From contig DASXAQ010000125.1 in NCBI GenBank assembly GCA_036406615.1, positions 1 to 62,474 on the forward strand: a stretch of 62,474 bases of DNA. The letters are read 5' to 3'. The notes under the pieces are model-generated. The model searched no databases, was not told the origin of the DNA, and saw nothing but the letters and a program-made list of their open reading frames with translations. Positions 8,591 to 17,232 of this stretch are shown here, in pieces. The stretch comes from DASXAQ01 sp036406615 (GTDB lineage: Bacteria; Actinomycetota; UBA4738). The stretch's first letter is position 1; each line of letters starts with the position of its first letter. A program made the translations under genes and the position numbers.

Positions 8591-9880
8591 TCAGGTTCCG
8601 GCGGGCCGGTTGCGCCGCGCGAGGGCGTCGATCGTCACGGCCGCGAGCAGCACGAGGGCGGTGACCATGTACTTCGACGCGGCGCTGAACCCCAGCAACC
8701 CCATGCCGTTGTCGATCGCCGCGATCACGATGCCTCCGAGCACGCCGTGCAGGGGCTTGCCGCGGCCGCCGAACAGGCTGGTGCCGCCGATGACGGCCGC
8801 GGCCACCGCGTACAGCACCAGGGTCCCGCCGTCCAGCGCGGTCGAGATCGACTGCAGGCGCGAGGCGTACACGACCCCCGCGATCCCGGCGGTGAACGAC
8901 GTGAGCATGAAGGCGATCGTGCGGATCCGGGCGAGGTTGACGCCGGCGCGGCGCGCGGCCTCGGCGTTGCCGCCGATCGCGTACACGTAGCGGCCGTACC
9001 GCGTCCGGCCGAGCACGAACGTCCAGAGCGCGAGTACGCCGAACACCAGCAGCACGACCCACGGCACGCCGTACACGGGCTCCAGGATGCCGCGATCGGC
9101 ATTGCACAACAGCACGATCGCCACGCCGAACGCCAGCACTCCAACGATCTTGGCCAGCGTCAGCGGCGGCGGTGGCGCCACCAGGCCCGCGTCGCGCCGG
9201 CGAGCGTCCCGGCGCCAGGTGAAGGCGGCGAACAGACCGACGATCACCAGCATCACCACCCAACCGGCGACCCGGCTGAGGTTGCCGCCGGCGATGTCGT
9301 TGATGATGCTGCTCTGGATCAGGATCGAGCCGCCGTCGCCAAGGATCTTCAGCATCACGCCCTGCCAGAACAGCAGCCCGGCCAGGGTGACGACGAACGA
9401 CGGGAGCCCGATGCGGGTGATCAGGGTCCCCTGGAGCACGCCGATCGCCGCGGTCATCAGCAACGCGATCGCGATGGCGGCCCACCACGGCCATCCGACC
9501 GTGGGCTTGGCCAGTTCGGCCATCACGACCCCGCCCAGGCCGCTCACGAACCCGATCGACAGGTCGATCTCGCCCAGCAGCAGCGCGAACACCTCGCCCA
9601 TGGCCAGCAGGCTGAACACGGCGGCCTGGACCAGCAGGTTGACGAGGTTGCCCGCCGTCAGGAAGTGACTGTTGAGTGCCTGGAACAGGATCGAGACCAG
9701 CAGCAGACCGCCGACCACCGGCAGGACGCCGGTCTCGCCGCCCTTGATCCGCGCCCAGGATGCGTGGAGGTACTCGCCGACCGAGTGCGAGACGAGCTCC
9801 GCCGGGATGGCGGCATCGACCTGCGAGCCCTCGGCGGGTTCGACCTCGGGCGCGGCTGCGGGCTCGTCGACCTTGGCCAT
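8591..9880 (-). CDS. Xylose-type sugar ABC transporter permease (XylH-like)
   Basis: A 429-residue permease of the ribose/xylose (CUT2) class. It has about ten helices and the family landmark GEIDLSIGFVSGLGGV near residue 115, followed later by GGNAEAARRAGVNLARI, the cytoplasmic loop that contacts the ATPase. The first 45 residues are acidic and probably cytoplasmic. It starts 3 bases after the ATPase stop. With the ATPase, the binding lipoprotein and the ROK repressor upstream it forms a complete importer. Xylose is the best guess because the length and binding protein resemble XylH and XylF; other pentoses remain possible. Confidence 0.87.
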   Translation of the reverse strand: MAKVDEPAAAPEVEPAEGSQVDAAIPAELVSHSVGEYLHASWARIKGGETGVLPVVGGLLLVSILFQALNSHFLTAGNLVNLLVQAAVFSLLAMGEVFALLLGEIDLSIGFVSGLGGVVMAELAKPTVGWPWWAAIAIALLMTAAIGVLQGTLITRIGLPSFVVTLAGLLFWQGVMLKILGDGGSILIQSSIINDIAGGNLSRVAGWVVMLVIVGLFAAFTWRRDARRRDAGLVAPPPPLTLAKIVGVLAFGVAIVLLCNADRGILEPVYGVPWVVLLVFGVLALWTFVLGRTRYGRYVYAIGGNAEAARRAGVNLARIRTIAFMLTSFTAGIAGVVYASRLQSISTALDGGTLVLYAVAAAVIGGTSLFGGRGKPLHGVLGGIVIAAIDNGMGLLGFSAASKYMVTALVLLAAVTIDALARRNRPAGT

Positions 9881-9883
9881 GGC

Positions 9884-10699
9884 CTACTCCCGCGCGCCCT
9901 CGCCGGGGGCGCTCCGCGTGGAGGCGCCCGTCGTCATCAGGTCGACGACGATCTGCCGGTCGAGCTGGGCGACGGGACGGACCGCGACCATGCGCCCCAG
10001 GTGCAGCACGGCGATCCGGTCGGCGACGTCGAAGACGTCGTTCATGTTGTGGGACACGACCAGCACGGCGTAGCCCTGATCGGCCAGGCGCCGCACGAGC
10101 TCCAGGACCATCCCGGTCTGCGCGACGCCAAGTGCCGCCGTGGGCTCGTCCATGATCACGAGCTTCGAGTTCCAGAGCACCGCCTTGGCGATGGCGACCG
10201 ACTGCCGCTGTCCTCCCGACAGCGACGCCACCGGCTGGCGGATCGAACGCACGGTGGTCACCCGCAGGCTCGCAAGCGTCTCCTTCGCCGACGTCTCCAT
10301 CGACTCCTCGTTCAGCGAGATCCCGTGGACGCGCTCGCGGCCCAGGAACATGTTCTGCACGATGTCCAGGTTGTCGCACAGCGCCAGGTCCTGATACACG
10401 GTCGCGATGCCAAGCGCGGCGGCGTCCCTGGGGGTGCGCACGTGCACCGGCCGGCCGTCCCACCACATCTGCCCGCCGTCGGGCGCGTGGATTCCCGAGA
10501 TGCACTTGATCAGCACCGACTTGCCCGCGCCGTTGTCGCCCGCCAGCGCGGTCACCTGGCCCGCGGGGACGTCGAGGTCCACGTCGGACAGCGCGCGAAC
10601 GGGACCGAAGTTCTTGCTGACGCCACGGAGCCGGAGCAGCGGTTCGGACCCGTCGCCGGCCGGCACGTCGGCGGGGCCACCACCGGTGTCGGCGATCAC
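9884..10699 (-). CDS. Sugar ABC transporter ATPase, single nucleotide-binding domain
   Basis: A 271-residue ATPase with Walker A GDNGAGKS (54-61), signature LSGGQ (160-164), Walker B VIMDE (181-185) and His217. CUT2 importers often use a double-length ATPase of about 500 residues (XylG, RbsA); this has only one domain, as in FrcA-type proteins, so it would work as a homodimer. The start is uncertain: AGGAG at about 10718-10722 lies 18 bases before the GTG chosen, and no ATG is available. A strong hairpin (10736-10764) separates it from the binding-protein gene. Confidence 0.87.
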   Translation of the reverse strand: MIADTGGGPADVPAGDGSEPLLRLRGVSKNFGPVRALSDVDLDVPAGQVTALAGDNGAGKSVLIKCISGIHAPDGGQMWWDGRPVHVRTPRDAAALGIATVYQDLALCDNLDIVQNMFLGRERVHGISLNEESMETSAKETLASLRVTTVRSIRQPVASLSGGQRQSVAIAKAVLWNSKLVIMDEPTAALGVAQTGMVLELVRRLADQGYAVLVVSHNMNDVFDVADRIAVLHLGRMVAVRPVAQLDRQIVVDLMTTGASTRSAPGEGARE

Positions 10700-10735
10700 G
10701 CTGCTCGTGGCGATCCTCTCCTGTGTCGAACGGAG

Positions 10736-10764
10736 ACCCGGCCGCACGCGCGATGCGGCCGGGT
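10736..10764 (-). terminator. Intra-operon 11-bp hairpin after the sugar-binding protein gene
   Basis: The arms 10736-10746 (ACCCGGCCGCA) and 10754-10764 are perfectly complementary over 11 bp, with a 7-base loop. No T-run follows on the minus strand. It lies between the binding-protein stop (10780) and the ATPase start (10699). Such intercistronic hairpins after binding-protein genes usually protect the upstream message or attenuate readthrough, giving more binding protein than membrane components. Confidence 0.7.
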
Positions 10765-10779
10765 CGCCGAATGGCTCGC

Positions 10780-12006
10780 CTAGCTTATCCCCGCCGCCGT
10801 GCAGGCGCTCTGCAGGGAGCCCGTGCACAGGTCGGCCGCCGTCGGCCCGATGCCGGTGGTGGCGGAGTCCTTGACCACGGTGCTGGCCATGTTGTCGGTC
10901 GTGACCCAGACCGGGGTCGTGTACACCGACTTGATCGCCTTGTTGATCACCGTGTCCTGCGTGGTCGAGTTGACCAGCGTCGACGGCGGCGTCTCGCCCG
11001 CCCGCAGGAACAGCGCGAGGGCGGCGGCCGCCTGCGCCTCAGCGTAGATCGGCTTGTACACCGTGCCGCACTGGTACCCCTTCAGGATGTTCTGCAGGCC
11101 GGTCGTGGCCGCGTCCTGCCCGGTCGTGGGGAACGTCTTGGCCGGGATCTTGTTCCTCTGGAGCACGGCGATGACCGCGTTCGCGTTGTCGTCGTTCGGC
11201 GTCACCACCGCGTTGATGTTCGGGTGCGCCGTCAACTGCTGCTCGAACGTGGTGGCCGCGACCGAGGGCGTCCACGTGCCGGCCGGCTCGCCGACCTTCA
11301 CGTACGAGCCGTCGTCGAACTTGGGTTGGAGCACGCCGTTGTACCCCTGGGCGAACAGCTTCGCGTTGTTGTCCGACGGGTCGCCGTCCATGACCAGGAT
11401 GTTCGGCTTGCTCACGTTCCACGACGTGATGCAGCTGACCTCGCCGTCGCCGATGAGCTTGCCGACCTGCACGTTGTTGAAGCTCACGTAGTAGCGGTCG
11501 GCAGGGCCGCCGGTGACCAGGCGGTCGTAGTCGATGACCTTGACGCCGGCCGACTCGGCCTTGGACTCAATGGCCGCGCCGCTGCCCGGGTCGAGCGGGT
11601 CCACCAGCAGCACGGACGCACCGGCATTGATGTCGGCTTCGGCCTGCGTCTGCATCGTCGCCGCGCTGCCCTGCGCGTTGTCGATCTTGTACTGATCCGA
11701 GCTGAGCCCTGCCGCCTCGAATGCCTTGGCCAGGAACGGCGCGTCGTATTGCACGTAGCGCGTCGACGTGGTCGTGTCGGGCAGCAGCACGCCGACCATC
11801 CCCTTGCCCTGCGACGCCAGGCCCTTCAGCTGCGCCATCAACGAGAAGTCGGCGGTGAAGTCGCCGGCGTTGATCTGCGGAATCGCGACCGACGCGGAGC
11901 TGCTGGCCGACGTCCCGCTGTTCGACGAGTTGCTGCACGCGCCCAGCACCGCGCCGAACAGCAGCACGGCCCCCGCCGCGGCCAGCGACCTGCGCACTGC
12001 CTTCAT
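10780..12006 (-). CDS. Sugar-binding lipoprotein, XylF-like
   Basis: A 408-residue substrate-binding protein. Residues 1-23 form a lipoprotein signal with lipobox LGAC, so Cys24 would be lipidated and the protein tethered outside the membrane. A Ser/Thr-rich linker follows. The mature part is a periplasmic-binding type 1 fold with VIDYDRLVTGGPADRYYVS near the middle, close to XylF-type proteins. ATG at 12006 is set by GGAGG a few bases upstream; a start 24 bases earlier is less likely. It is the first importer gene, 54 bases after the ROK gene. Confidence 0.88.
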   Translation of the reverse strand: MKAVRRSLAAAGAVLLFGAVLGACSNSSNSGTSASSSASVAIPQINAGDFTADFSLMAQLKGLASQGKGMVGVLLPDTTTSTRYVQYDAPFLAKAFEAAGLSSDQYKIDNAQGSAATMQTQAEADINAGASVLLVDPLDPGSGAAIESKAESAGVKVIDYDRLVTGGPADRYYVSFNNVQVGKLIGDGEVSCITSWNVSKPNILVMDGDPSDNNAKLFAQGYNGVLQPKFDDGSYVKVGEPAGTWTPSVAATTFEQQLTAHPNINAVVTPNDDNANAVIAVLQRNKIPAKTFPTTGQDAATTGLQNILKGYQCGTVYKPIYAEAQAAAALALFLRAGETPPSTLVNSTTQDTVINKAIKSVYTTPVWVTTDNMASTVVKDSATTGIGPTAADLCTGSLQSACTAAGIS

Positions 12007-12060
12007 GAAGACCTCCTCCCTCGGTCCCACGTTCGATGCCAGGGGCCACCGGCCCGAGGC

Positions 12061-13350
12061 TCAGCCCTGCGCCCTCCTTCCCAATTCACCTCGCGCCGAA
12101 CCCCCCACGCCGGCGGCGCCGGCCGTCGCTTCCATCTCCTCGTTGCCCGAGCCGGGTAGAACCTCGTCCTCCAGCCCGAGCGTTCCGGCTTGGCGCATCG
12201 CCAGGGCCACCGCCCCCAGCGACGTCGCGCGCTCGCCGAGCTCGGCCGCCACCACCGTCGCGGTCGCGGCCGCCTCGGGCACCGCCCCACGCGCGATGGC
12301 GGCGCGCAGCGGGTCGAGCAGGAGGTCGCCCGCCCGCGACAGCGCGCCCGCCATGATCACCAGACTTGGGTTGAACAGGCTGCAGAGGTTGGCGATCTGC
12401 GTCCCGAGCAACCGGCCCGCGTCGGCGATGGCCCGGCGGCACACACGATCTCCTTCGGCGGCCAAGCTCAGCAGCTCGTCGAACGTGAGCTCCTCGCCGA
12501 ACCGGTAGCGCATCTGTTCGAGCAGCGCATTGACGCCGACGAAGCGCTCCAGGCAACCGCGGTTGCCGCACCGGCAGAACGGGCCGTTCTCGTCGATCGT
12601 CAGATGCCCGATCTCGCCGGCCACGCCCGCGCCGCCACGATACAGGCGACCGTCGACGACCAGGCCCGCGCCGACGCCCACGTCGGCCTTCACGTAGGCG
12701 ACCTCCGTCGCCCCGCGCCCCGCTCCCCACGTCATCTCGGCCAGCGCGCCGAGGTTCGCGTCGTTGTCCAGGTAGACCGGCAGCTTCAGCAGCCGGCTCA
12801 ATTCGTTCGGCACATCCACGAGCCGCCAGCTCTTCGCGCCGCTCGAGGGATGGATGCGTCCCGTGTCGTGGTTGATCGGGCCGGCCAGGCCGACGCCCGC
12901 GCCGGCGATGCGCTGACGGTCGGTGCCGGTCTCGTGCGCCATCTCATCGACCAGCCGGGCGATCTGGCGCATGACCGACGCCGCGTCGTGTTCGCGCGCC
13001 AGCGTTTGCCGGGCCTCCGCCAGAACGTTGTGCGCCGCATCGGCGAGCAGCACCGTCAGCGCCTCGTGCTCGACGTCGATGCCCAGGAACGCGCCGACGC
13101 GCGGGTTGAGGGCGACCAGCGAACCGGGCCGGCCGACCCGTCGCCGGCGGCGGGACCCGGCGCCTTCCACCACGCTCACCGAGTCGGTGGTCTGCAGTTC
13201 GCCGACGATCGTGGAGACGGTGGACCGCGAGAGTCCGCTCAGCCGGGCGAGCTCGGCCTGCGTGAGTGGGCCCTGGACGCGCAGCAGCGTGAGGACCCGC
13301 TTGCGGTTCCGTCCCCGACCGACCCCCCCCACCTGGCCCATCGGCGCCAC
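12061..13350 (-). CDS. ROK-family transcriptional repressor (XylR/NagC type)
   Basis: A 429-residue ROK regulator. Residues about 14-60 form a winged helix-turn-helix (LTQAELARLSGLSRSTVSTI). The rest is a sugar-kinase fold with EIGH (246-249) and the zinc motif CRCGNRGC (Cys259, 261, 266). ROK repressors sense free sugars and control uptake operons. It lies immediately upstream of the sugar importer on the same strand, so it very likely regulates that operon and itself. The GTG at 13350 is preferred because AATGCT ends 6 bases upstream; the ATG at 13341 is the alternative. About 35 C-terminal residues are Glu/Gly-rich. Confidence 0.87.
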   Translation of the reverse strand: MAPMGQVGGVGRGRNRKRVLTLLRVQGPLTQAELARLSGLSRSTVSTIVGELQTTDSVSVVEGAGSRRRRRVGRPGSLVALNPRVGAFLGIDVEHEALTVLLADAAHNVLAEARQTLAREHDAASVMRQIARLVDEMAHETGTDRQRIAGAGVGLAGPINHDTGRIHPSSGAKSWRLVDVPNELSRLLKLPVYLDNDANLGALAEMTWGAGRGATEVAYVKADVGVGAGLVVDGRLYRGGAGVAGEIGHLTIDENGPFCRCGNRGCLERFVGVNALLEQMRYRFGEELTFDELLSLAAEGDRVCRRAIADAGRLLGTQIANLCSLFNPSLVIMAGALSRAGDLLLDPLRAAIARGAVPEAAATATVVAAELGERATSLGAVALAMRQAGTLGLEDEVLPGSGNEEMEATAGAAGVGGSARGELGRRAQG

Positions 13351-13356
13351 GGGCCA

Positions 13357-13386
13357 AGCATTGACCGGGTCCGCGGATTTCGTCAA
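13357..13386 (-). promoter_or_regulatory. Promoter of the ROK/sugar importer operon: TTGACG-N18-AATGCT
   Basis: Reading the minus strand, TTGACG (13386-13381) is followed by 18 bases, AATGCT (13362-13357), 6 bases and GTG. The -10 is a poor match but the spacing suits a leaderless transcript. The surrounding 90 bases contain the AT-richest stretch here and an EcoRI-type palindrome, which may be part of the operator. Confidence 0.45.
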
Positions 13387-13444
13387 ATCACGAACGAATT
13401 CGGCGCCGGATTGTGTTCGAGCCCGAACGTACTCCGCGCCCGCG

Positions 13445-14248
13445 TCAGTACCAGTCGCCGGGCGGGCCCTTGTACTCCTGGATGGTGTTGCCGCCGTCCA
13501 CCACGAGGACCTGGCCCGTGATGTAGCCGGCCTCCTCGGAGGCCAGGAACGCGATCGCCTCCGCCACCTCCGCGGGCCGGCCGGGGCGCCCGACCGGCGT
13601 GTGCCGCCCGGCAACGAGCTCCTCCGGCAGGGAGGAGCCGGTTTCGATCCACCCGGGGGCGACCGAGTTAACGGTCACACCATGGCGAGCCGCCTCCAGG
13701 GCGACGCCGCGCATCAGCCCGTCCATGCCCGCCTTCGCGGCGCCGTAGCCGGCGCTCTCCACGTTGGTCACCAGCGGGCCGGTCACGGACGAGACCATGA
13801 CGATGCGCCCGTAGCCGCGCGACACCATGCCCGGCAGCACCGCCCGCGTCATCGCGAACGCGGTGCGGAGCGTCGTGGCGATGTCGGCGTCCCAGCTCGC
13901 CTCGTCGAGCTCGACGAAGCGCTTGGCGGTCTGTTCGCCGCCGATCGCGACCATCCCGGCGTTGTTCACCAGGATGTCGATTCGCCCGAAGCGCTCCGAG
14001 ACGGACTCTGCGAGCCTTGTCGCCTGCGCGAGATCCCGCAGGTCGGCCACGTAGCCGGCCGCGTTCGCGCCGGACCCTGCAAGCTCTGCGGCGCGGTCGT
14101 GGATCCGTTCGGTCGTGGACACGACGGCGACCGCGGCGCCGCGTTCGCCCAGGAGCCGGGCGGCGGCGAAGCCGATGCCGGTGGGACTGCCGGCGCCCGT
14201 CACCAGCGCGACCCGCCCGCCCATGCGCGCGGGACCCGGCTCGCTCAC
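13445..14248 (-). CDS. SDR-family oxidoreductase
   Basis: A 267-residue classical short-chain dehydrogenase. The nucleotide site is TGAGSPTGIG (residues 17-26), NNAG follows, and the active site is a Ser plus YGAAK (Tyr-x-x-x-Lys). The end GQVLVVDGGNTIQ is typical of the FabG-like branch. Substrate is unknown; its position upstream of the ROK/sugar operon suggests sugar or polyol oxidation as one possibility. GTG at 14248 is used, and an ATG at 14224 would also fit. It begins 25 bases after the UPF0182 gene. Confidence 0.82.
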   Translation of the reverse strand: MSEPGPARMGGRVALVTGAGSPTGIGFAAARLLGERGAAVAVVSTTERIHDRAAELAGSGANAAGYVADLRDLAQATRLAESVSERFGRIDILVNNAGMVAIGGEQTAKRFVELDEASWDADIATTLRTAFAMTRAVLPGMVSRGYGRIVMVSSVTGPLVTNVESAGYGAAKAGMDGLMRGVALEAARHGVTVNSVAPGWIETGSSLPEELVAGRHTPVGRPGRPAEVAEAIAFLASEEAGYITGQVLVVDGGNTIQEYKGPPGDWY

Positions 14249-14273
14249 GGCGCGGCCGTCCCGGTCTTCGGCC

Positions 14274-17174
14274 TCAGCCGCTCGGGGATGCGGACGGGGT
14301 CGGCGTCGGCGAGGCCGTGACGCCGCCACGCTGCCTGGCGGCGAGCGACTGCGCCTCCTGCACCAGGGCCTCGCCCTGCCTGATCTCGGACTGGTAGGTG
14401 GCCAGGTCGCCGTTCTTCAGGGCGGCGTCGGCGGCCTGGAAGTGCTGCACGGCCTGTGCGAGGAGCTGCTGGACGGTGGCGTTCCCCGGCTGGGTCGGCG
14501 GCGGCTGCCCCGGCGACGTCGGCGGCGGCGTGATGCCGAACGACGTGTCCAGGGCGTCCTGGAGCGACGTGCCGATCGTGACGTTGCCGCCGTGCACCAC
14601 GACCACGCGTTTCAGCTGCGGGATCGGGTTGGCGCTCGAGGAGATGACGAAGATCGGCTGCACGTACAGGAACCCGTCCTCGATCGGCACGATCAGCAGG
14701 TCCCCGAACAGCACGTTCGATCCGTGCTGGCTCAGCAGGGTCAGCTGCGAGGACACGTTCGGGTCCTGGTTGATGAAGTTTCGAACCTGCTGCGGGCCGT
14801 CGATGTTCTCGCCGCTGGGGAACTGGTACACGGCGAGCTTTCCGTACTGCTGACCCGGGAACCCGTAGCCATCGGAGCCGGCCGCCATGTAGGCGACCAT
14901 GTTGCCTCGGCTCGGCGGCGTGAACGGCACGAACAACACGAACTGCTCCTTCGGCGACGTCTGATCGGGCAGCTTCAGCAGCACGTAGTACGGCTGCATG
15001 TTGCCGATCGGTGCGCCGGCTCCGCTCGGCGTGGTGGAGAGCTGGCCCGGAACGTTCCACTGACGGCCCTTCTGGAAGAACGTCTGGGGGTCGGTGACGT
15101 GATAGGTGCCGAACACCGTCGCCTGCGTCTGGAACAGGCCCTCGGGATACCGGAAGTGCGAACGCACGATGGTCGGCGGTATCGCGGTGGTGAACAGGTG
15201 CGGGAACGCCTTCTCCCACACCTGGATCAGCGGATCGGACGGATCCACCACGTAGAACGTGACGGTCCCGTTGTACGCGTCCACGATGGCCTTCACGGAG
15301 TTGCGCATGTAGTTCGTCGTGCCCGAGAGCACGCCGTTGGTCGCGGCCCCCAGGCTCTGCCGCTGGGAGTACGGGTACAGGGACGTGCTGGTGTACGCGT
15401 CCTGGATGTACACGAGCCGACCATTCACGACGGCCGCGTAGGGGTCGCCGTCGTACTTGAGGAATGGGGCGGCCTTGCTGATCCGCGTGCGGATGTCGCG
15501 GTTGATCATGATCCTGCTGTCCGAGTCGATCAGCTTGGAGATCAGCAGGTTGAAGTCGCGGTACCGGTAGGCGAACACCAGCCGGCGCCAGAAGCTGCCG
15601 ACGGGGATGCCGCCCTGTCCGGCGTACTGCGTCTGGTTCGTCTGCTGGCTCGTCGGATCCTGGTAGTTGAGCTCCTTCTGCTTCGTGTTGACCACCACGT
15701 ACGGCTGCTCGGTGCAGGCCTGCTCGCAGTAGTAGACCTGGGCGCCCGTGCCGCTCGGAGCGGGGAACGTACTTCCCGCCCCCTGCTGGACCGGGATGTT
15801 CTGGAGCAGGAACTGGGGCGCGCCGTCGGACGTCACGGCGTTCGCCACGCTCGCGACGACCCCGTACCCGTGGGTGTAGACCAGGTGGGTGTTCTGCCAG
15901 GTCTGGTTGCCCGGGATGCCGATCTGGCTGACCTCGCGAGCCGACAACATGACGACCCGCTGGTTGTACTTCCCGTTGGACTGGACGAGGTAGCGGTCCA
16001 CGTCGACGTCGGAGAACTCGTAGTACGGCTGGATGCGCTGCAGCGAGTCGTACGTCTGGCGCAGGATGCTCGGGCTCCACAGCCGGATGTTCTGAACGGT
16101 CCCGAGGTTGCTCGCCACCTGATCGGCCGTGATGTCGCTGGTCGGGGTCGTGGTGACCGGTTCGATGTTCGACAGGCCGAACGCGTACCGCGTCGCGGCG
16201 ATGTTGTCGACGATGTACGGCCGCTCCTTCTGGAACAGCTGCGGCTGCACCTGGAACCGCTGGACGATCCCCGGCACGATGCCGCCGACGACGATCGACA
16301 CGATGGCCAGCAGGCCGATGCCGATCACGGGCAGCGCCCACCCGCGGAATCGGATGTTGACCAGGAACAGGATCGCGCAGGCGATGGCGATGAACACCAG
16401 CAGGCGCAGCGCCGGCAGTTGCGCGTGCACGTCGGTGAAGTCGGCGCCGGTGAACCCGCCGCGCGAGGAGACCAGCAGGTTGAACTTGCCCAGGTAATAC
16501 CCCCACGCCTTCACGAGCACGATGAGCCCGAGCAGGACCGACAGGTGCGCCTTGACCTGTGGCGTCACTCGTTCGCCGGCCGCCTGCACGCGGATGCCGC
16601 CGTTCAGGTAGTGCGCGATGGCCGTCAGGACCGTGACGGCGACGAGCGCGTCGAACAGCCACCCCTGGACGAACTGCTGGAACGGGAGGGTGAAGATGTA
16701 GTACGTCGGGTCGCGATGGAAGACGGGGTCGAGGTGTCCGGCCGGGAAGTGCACGCCGCCGGCGGAGCGCCACAGCAGGAACGTCTGCCACTGGCCGCTC
16801 ACGGCGATCCCGACGAACAGCGCGATCACGGCGGCGAACAGCGGCAGGATGATGTTCGCGTACGGCTCGATGGCGGCGCGGTAGCGTTCGACCGCCTCCT
16901 GCTCCGGAGAGAACACCCGGAAGCGCGGCGTGAGCCGGCGCGCGATCAGCAGGTTGGCCAGCAGCAGCACGAAGAACGCGATGCCGAAGATCGCCCCCAG
17001 CGTCAGCTTCGACCAGAAGATCGTCCAGAAGACGCTGGAGAAATGCACCTCGCGGAACCACAGCAGGTCCACGTAGAGGCCCGACAGGGCCCCGAGGATC
17101 ACCAGCAGCAGGATGACCGCCGCGATGGCGATGAGGAGCCAGCGCCGGCGCCTCCGGCCCGTCGTGGTGGCCAC
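14274..17174 (-). CDS. UPF0182 (COG1615) large membrane protein
   Basis: A 966-residue protein of the UPF0182 family, whose function is unknown. It has a basic N-terminus (TGRRRRR), about seven transmembrane helices in the first 320 residues, and then a very large extracytoplasmic domain ending in a Pro/Gln-rich linker and a helical tail (about residues 890-950). GTG start at 17174, preceded by a purine-rich ribosome site. In mycobacteria the homologue (Rv3193c, from memory) lies beside a PDZ protease, and the same order is found here, so a shared envelope role is likely. Confidence 0.9.
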   Translation of the reverse strand: MATTTGRRRRRWLLIAIAAVILLLVILGALSGLYVDLLWFREVHFSSVFWTIFWSKLTLGAIFGIAFFVLLLANLLIARRLTPRFRVFSPEQEAVERYRAAIEPYANIILPLFAAVIALFVGIAVSGQWQTFLLWRSAGGVHFPAGHLDPVFHRDPTYYIFTLPFQQFVQGWLFDALVAVTVLTAIAHYLNGGIRVQAAGERVTPQVKAHLSVLLGLIVLVKAWGYYLGKFNLLVSSRGGFTGADFTDVHAQLPALRLLVFIAIACAILFLVNIRFRGWALPVIGIGLLAIVSIVVGGIVPGIVQRFQVQPQLFQKERPYIVDNIAATRYAFGLSNIEPVTTTPTSDITADQVASNLGTVQNIRLWSPSILRQTYDSLQRIQPYYEFSDVDVDRYLVQSNGKYNQRVVMLSAREVSQIGIPGNQTWQNTHLVYTHGYGVVASVANAVTSDGAPQFLLQNIPVQQGAGSTFPAPSGTGAQVYYCEQACTEQPYVVVNTKQKELNYQDPTSQQTNQTQYAGQGGIPVGSFWRRLVFAYRYRDFNLLISKLIDSDSRIMINRDIRTRISKAAPFLKYDGDPYAAVVNGRLVYIQDAYTSTSLYPYSQRQSLGAATNGVLSGTTNYMRNSVKAIVDAYNGTVTFYVVDPSDPLIQVWEKAFPHLFTTAIPPTIVRSHFRYPEGLFQTQATVFGTYHVTDPQTFFQKGRQWNVPGQLSTTPSGAGAPIGNMQPYYVLLKLPDQTSPKEQFVLFVPFTPPSRGNMVAYMAAGSDGYGFPGQQYGKLAVYQFPSGENIDGPQQVRNFINQDPNVSSQLTLLSQHGSNVLFGDLLIVPIEDGFLYVQPIFVISSSANPIPQLKRVVVVHGGNVTIGTSLQDALDTSFGITPPPTSPGQPPPTQPGNATVQQLLAQAVQHFQAADAALKNGDLATYQSEIRQGEALVQEAQSLAARQRGGVTASPTPTPSASPSG

Positions 17175-17232
17175 CTACACCCCTCCCGTGGGGAACCCGA
17201 CCGACATGGCCGTCAAGGGTACTTCACGCCCC

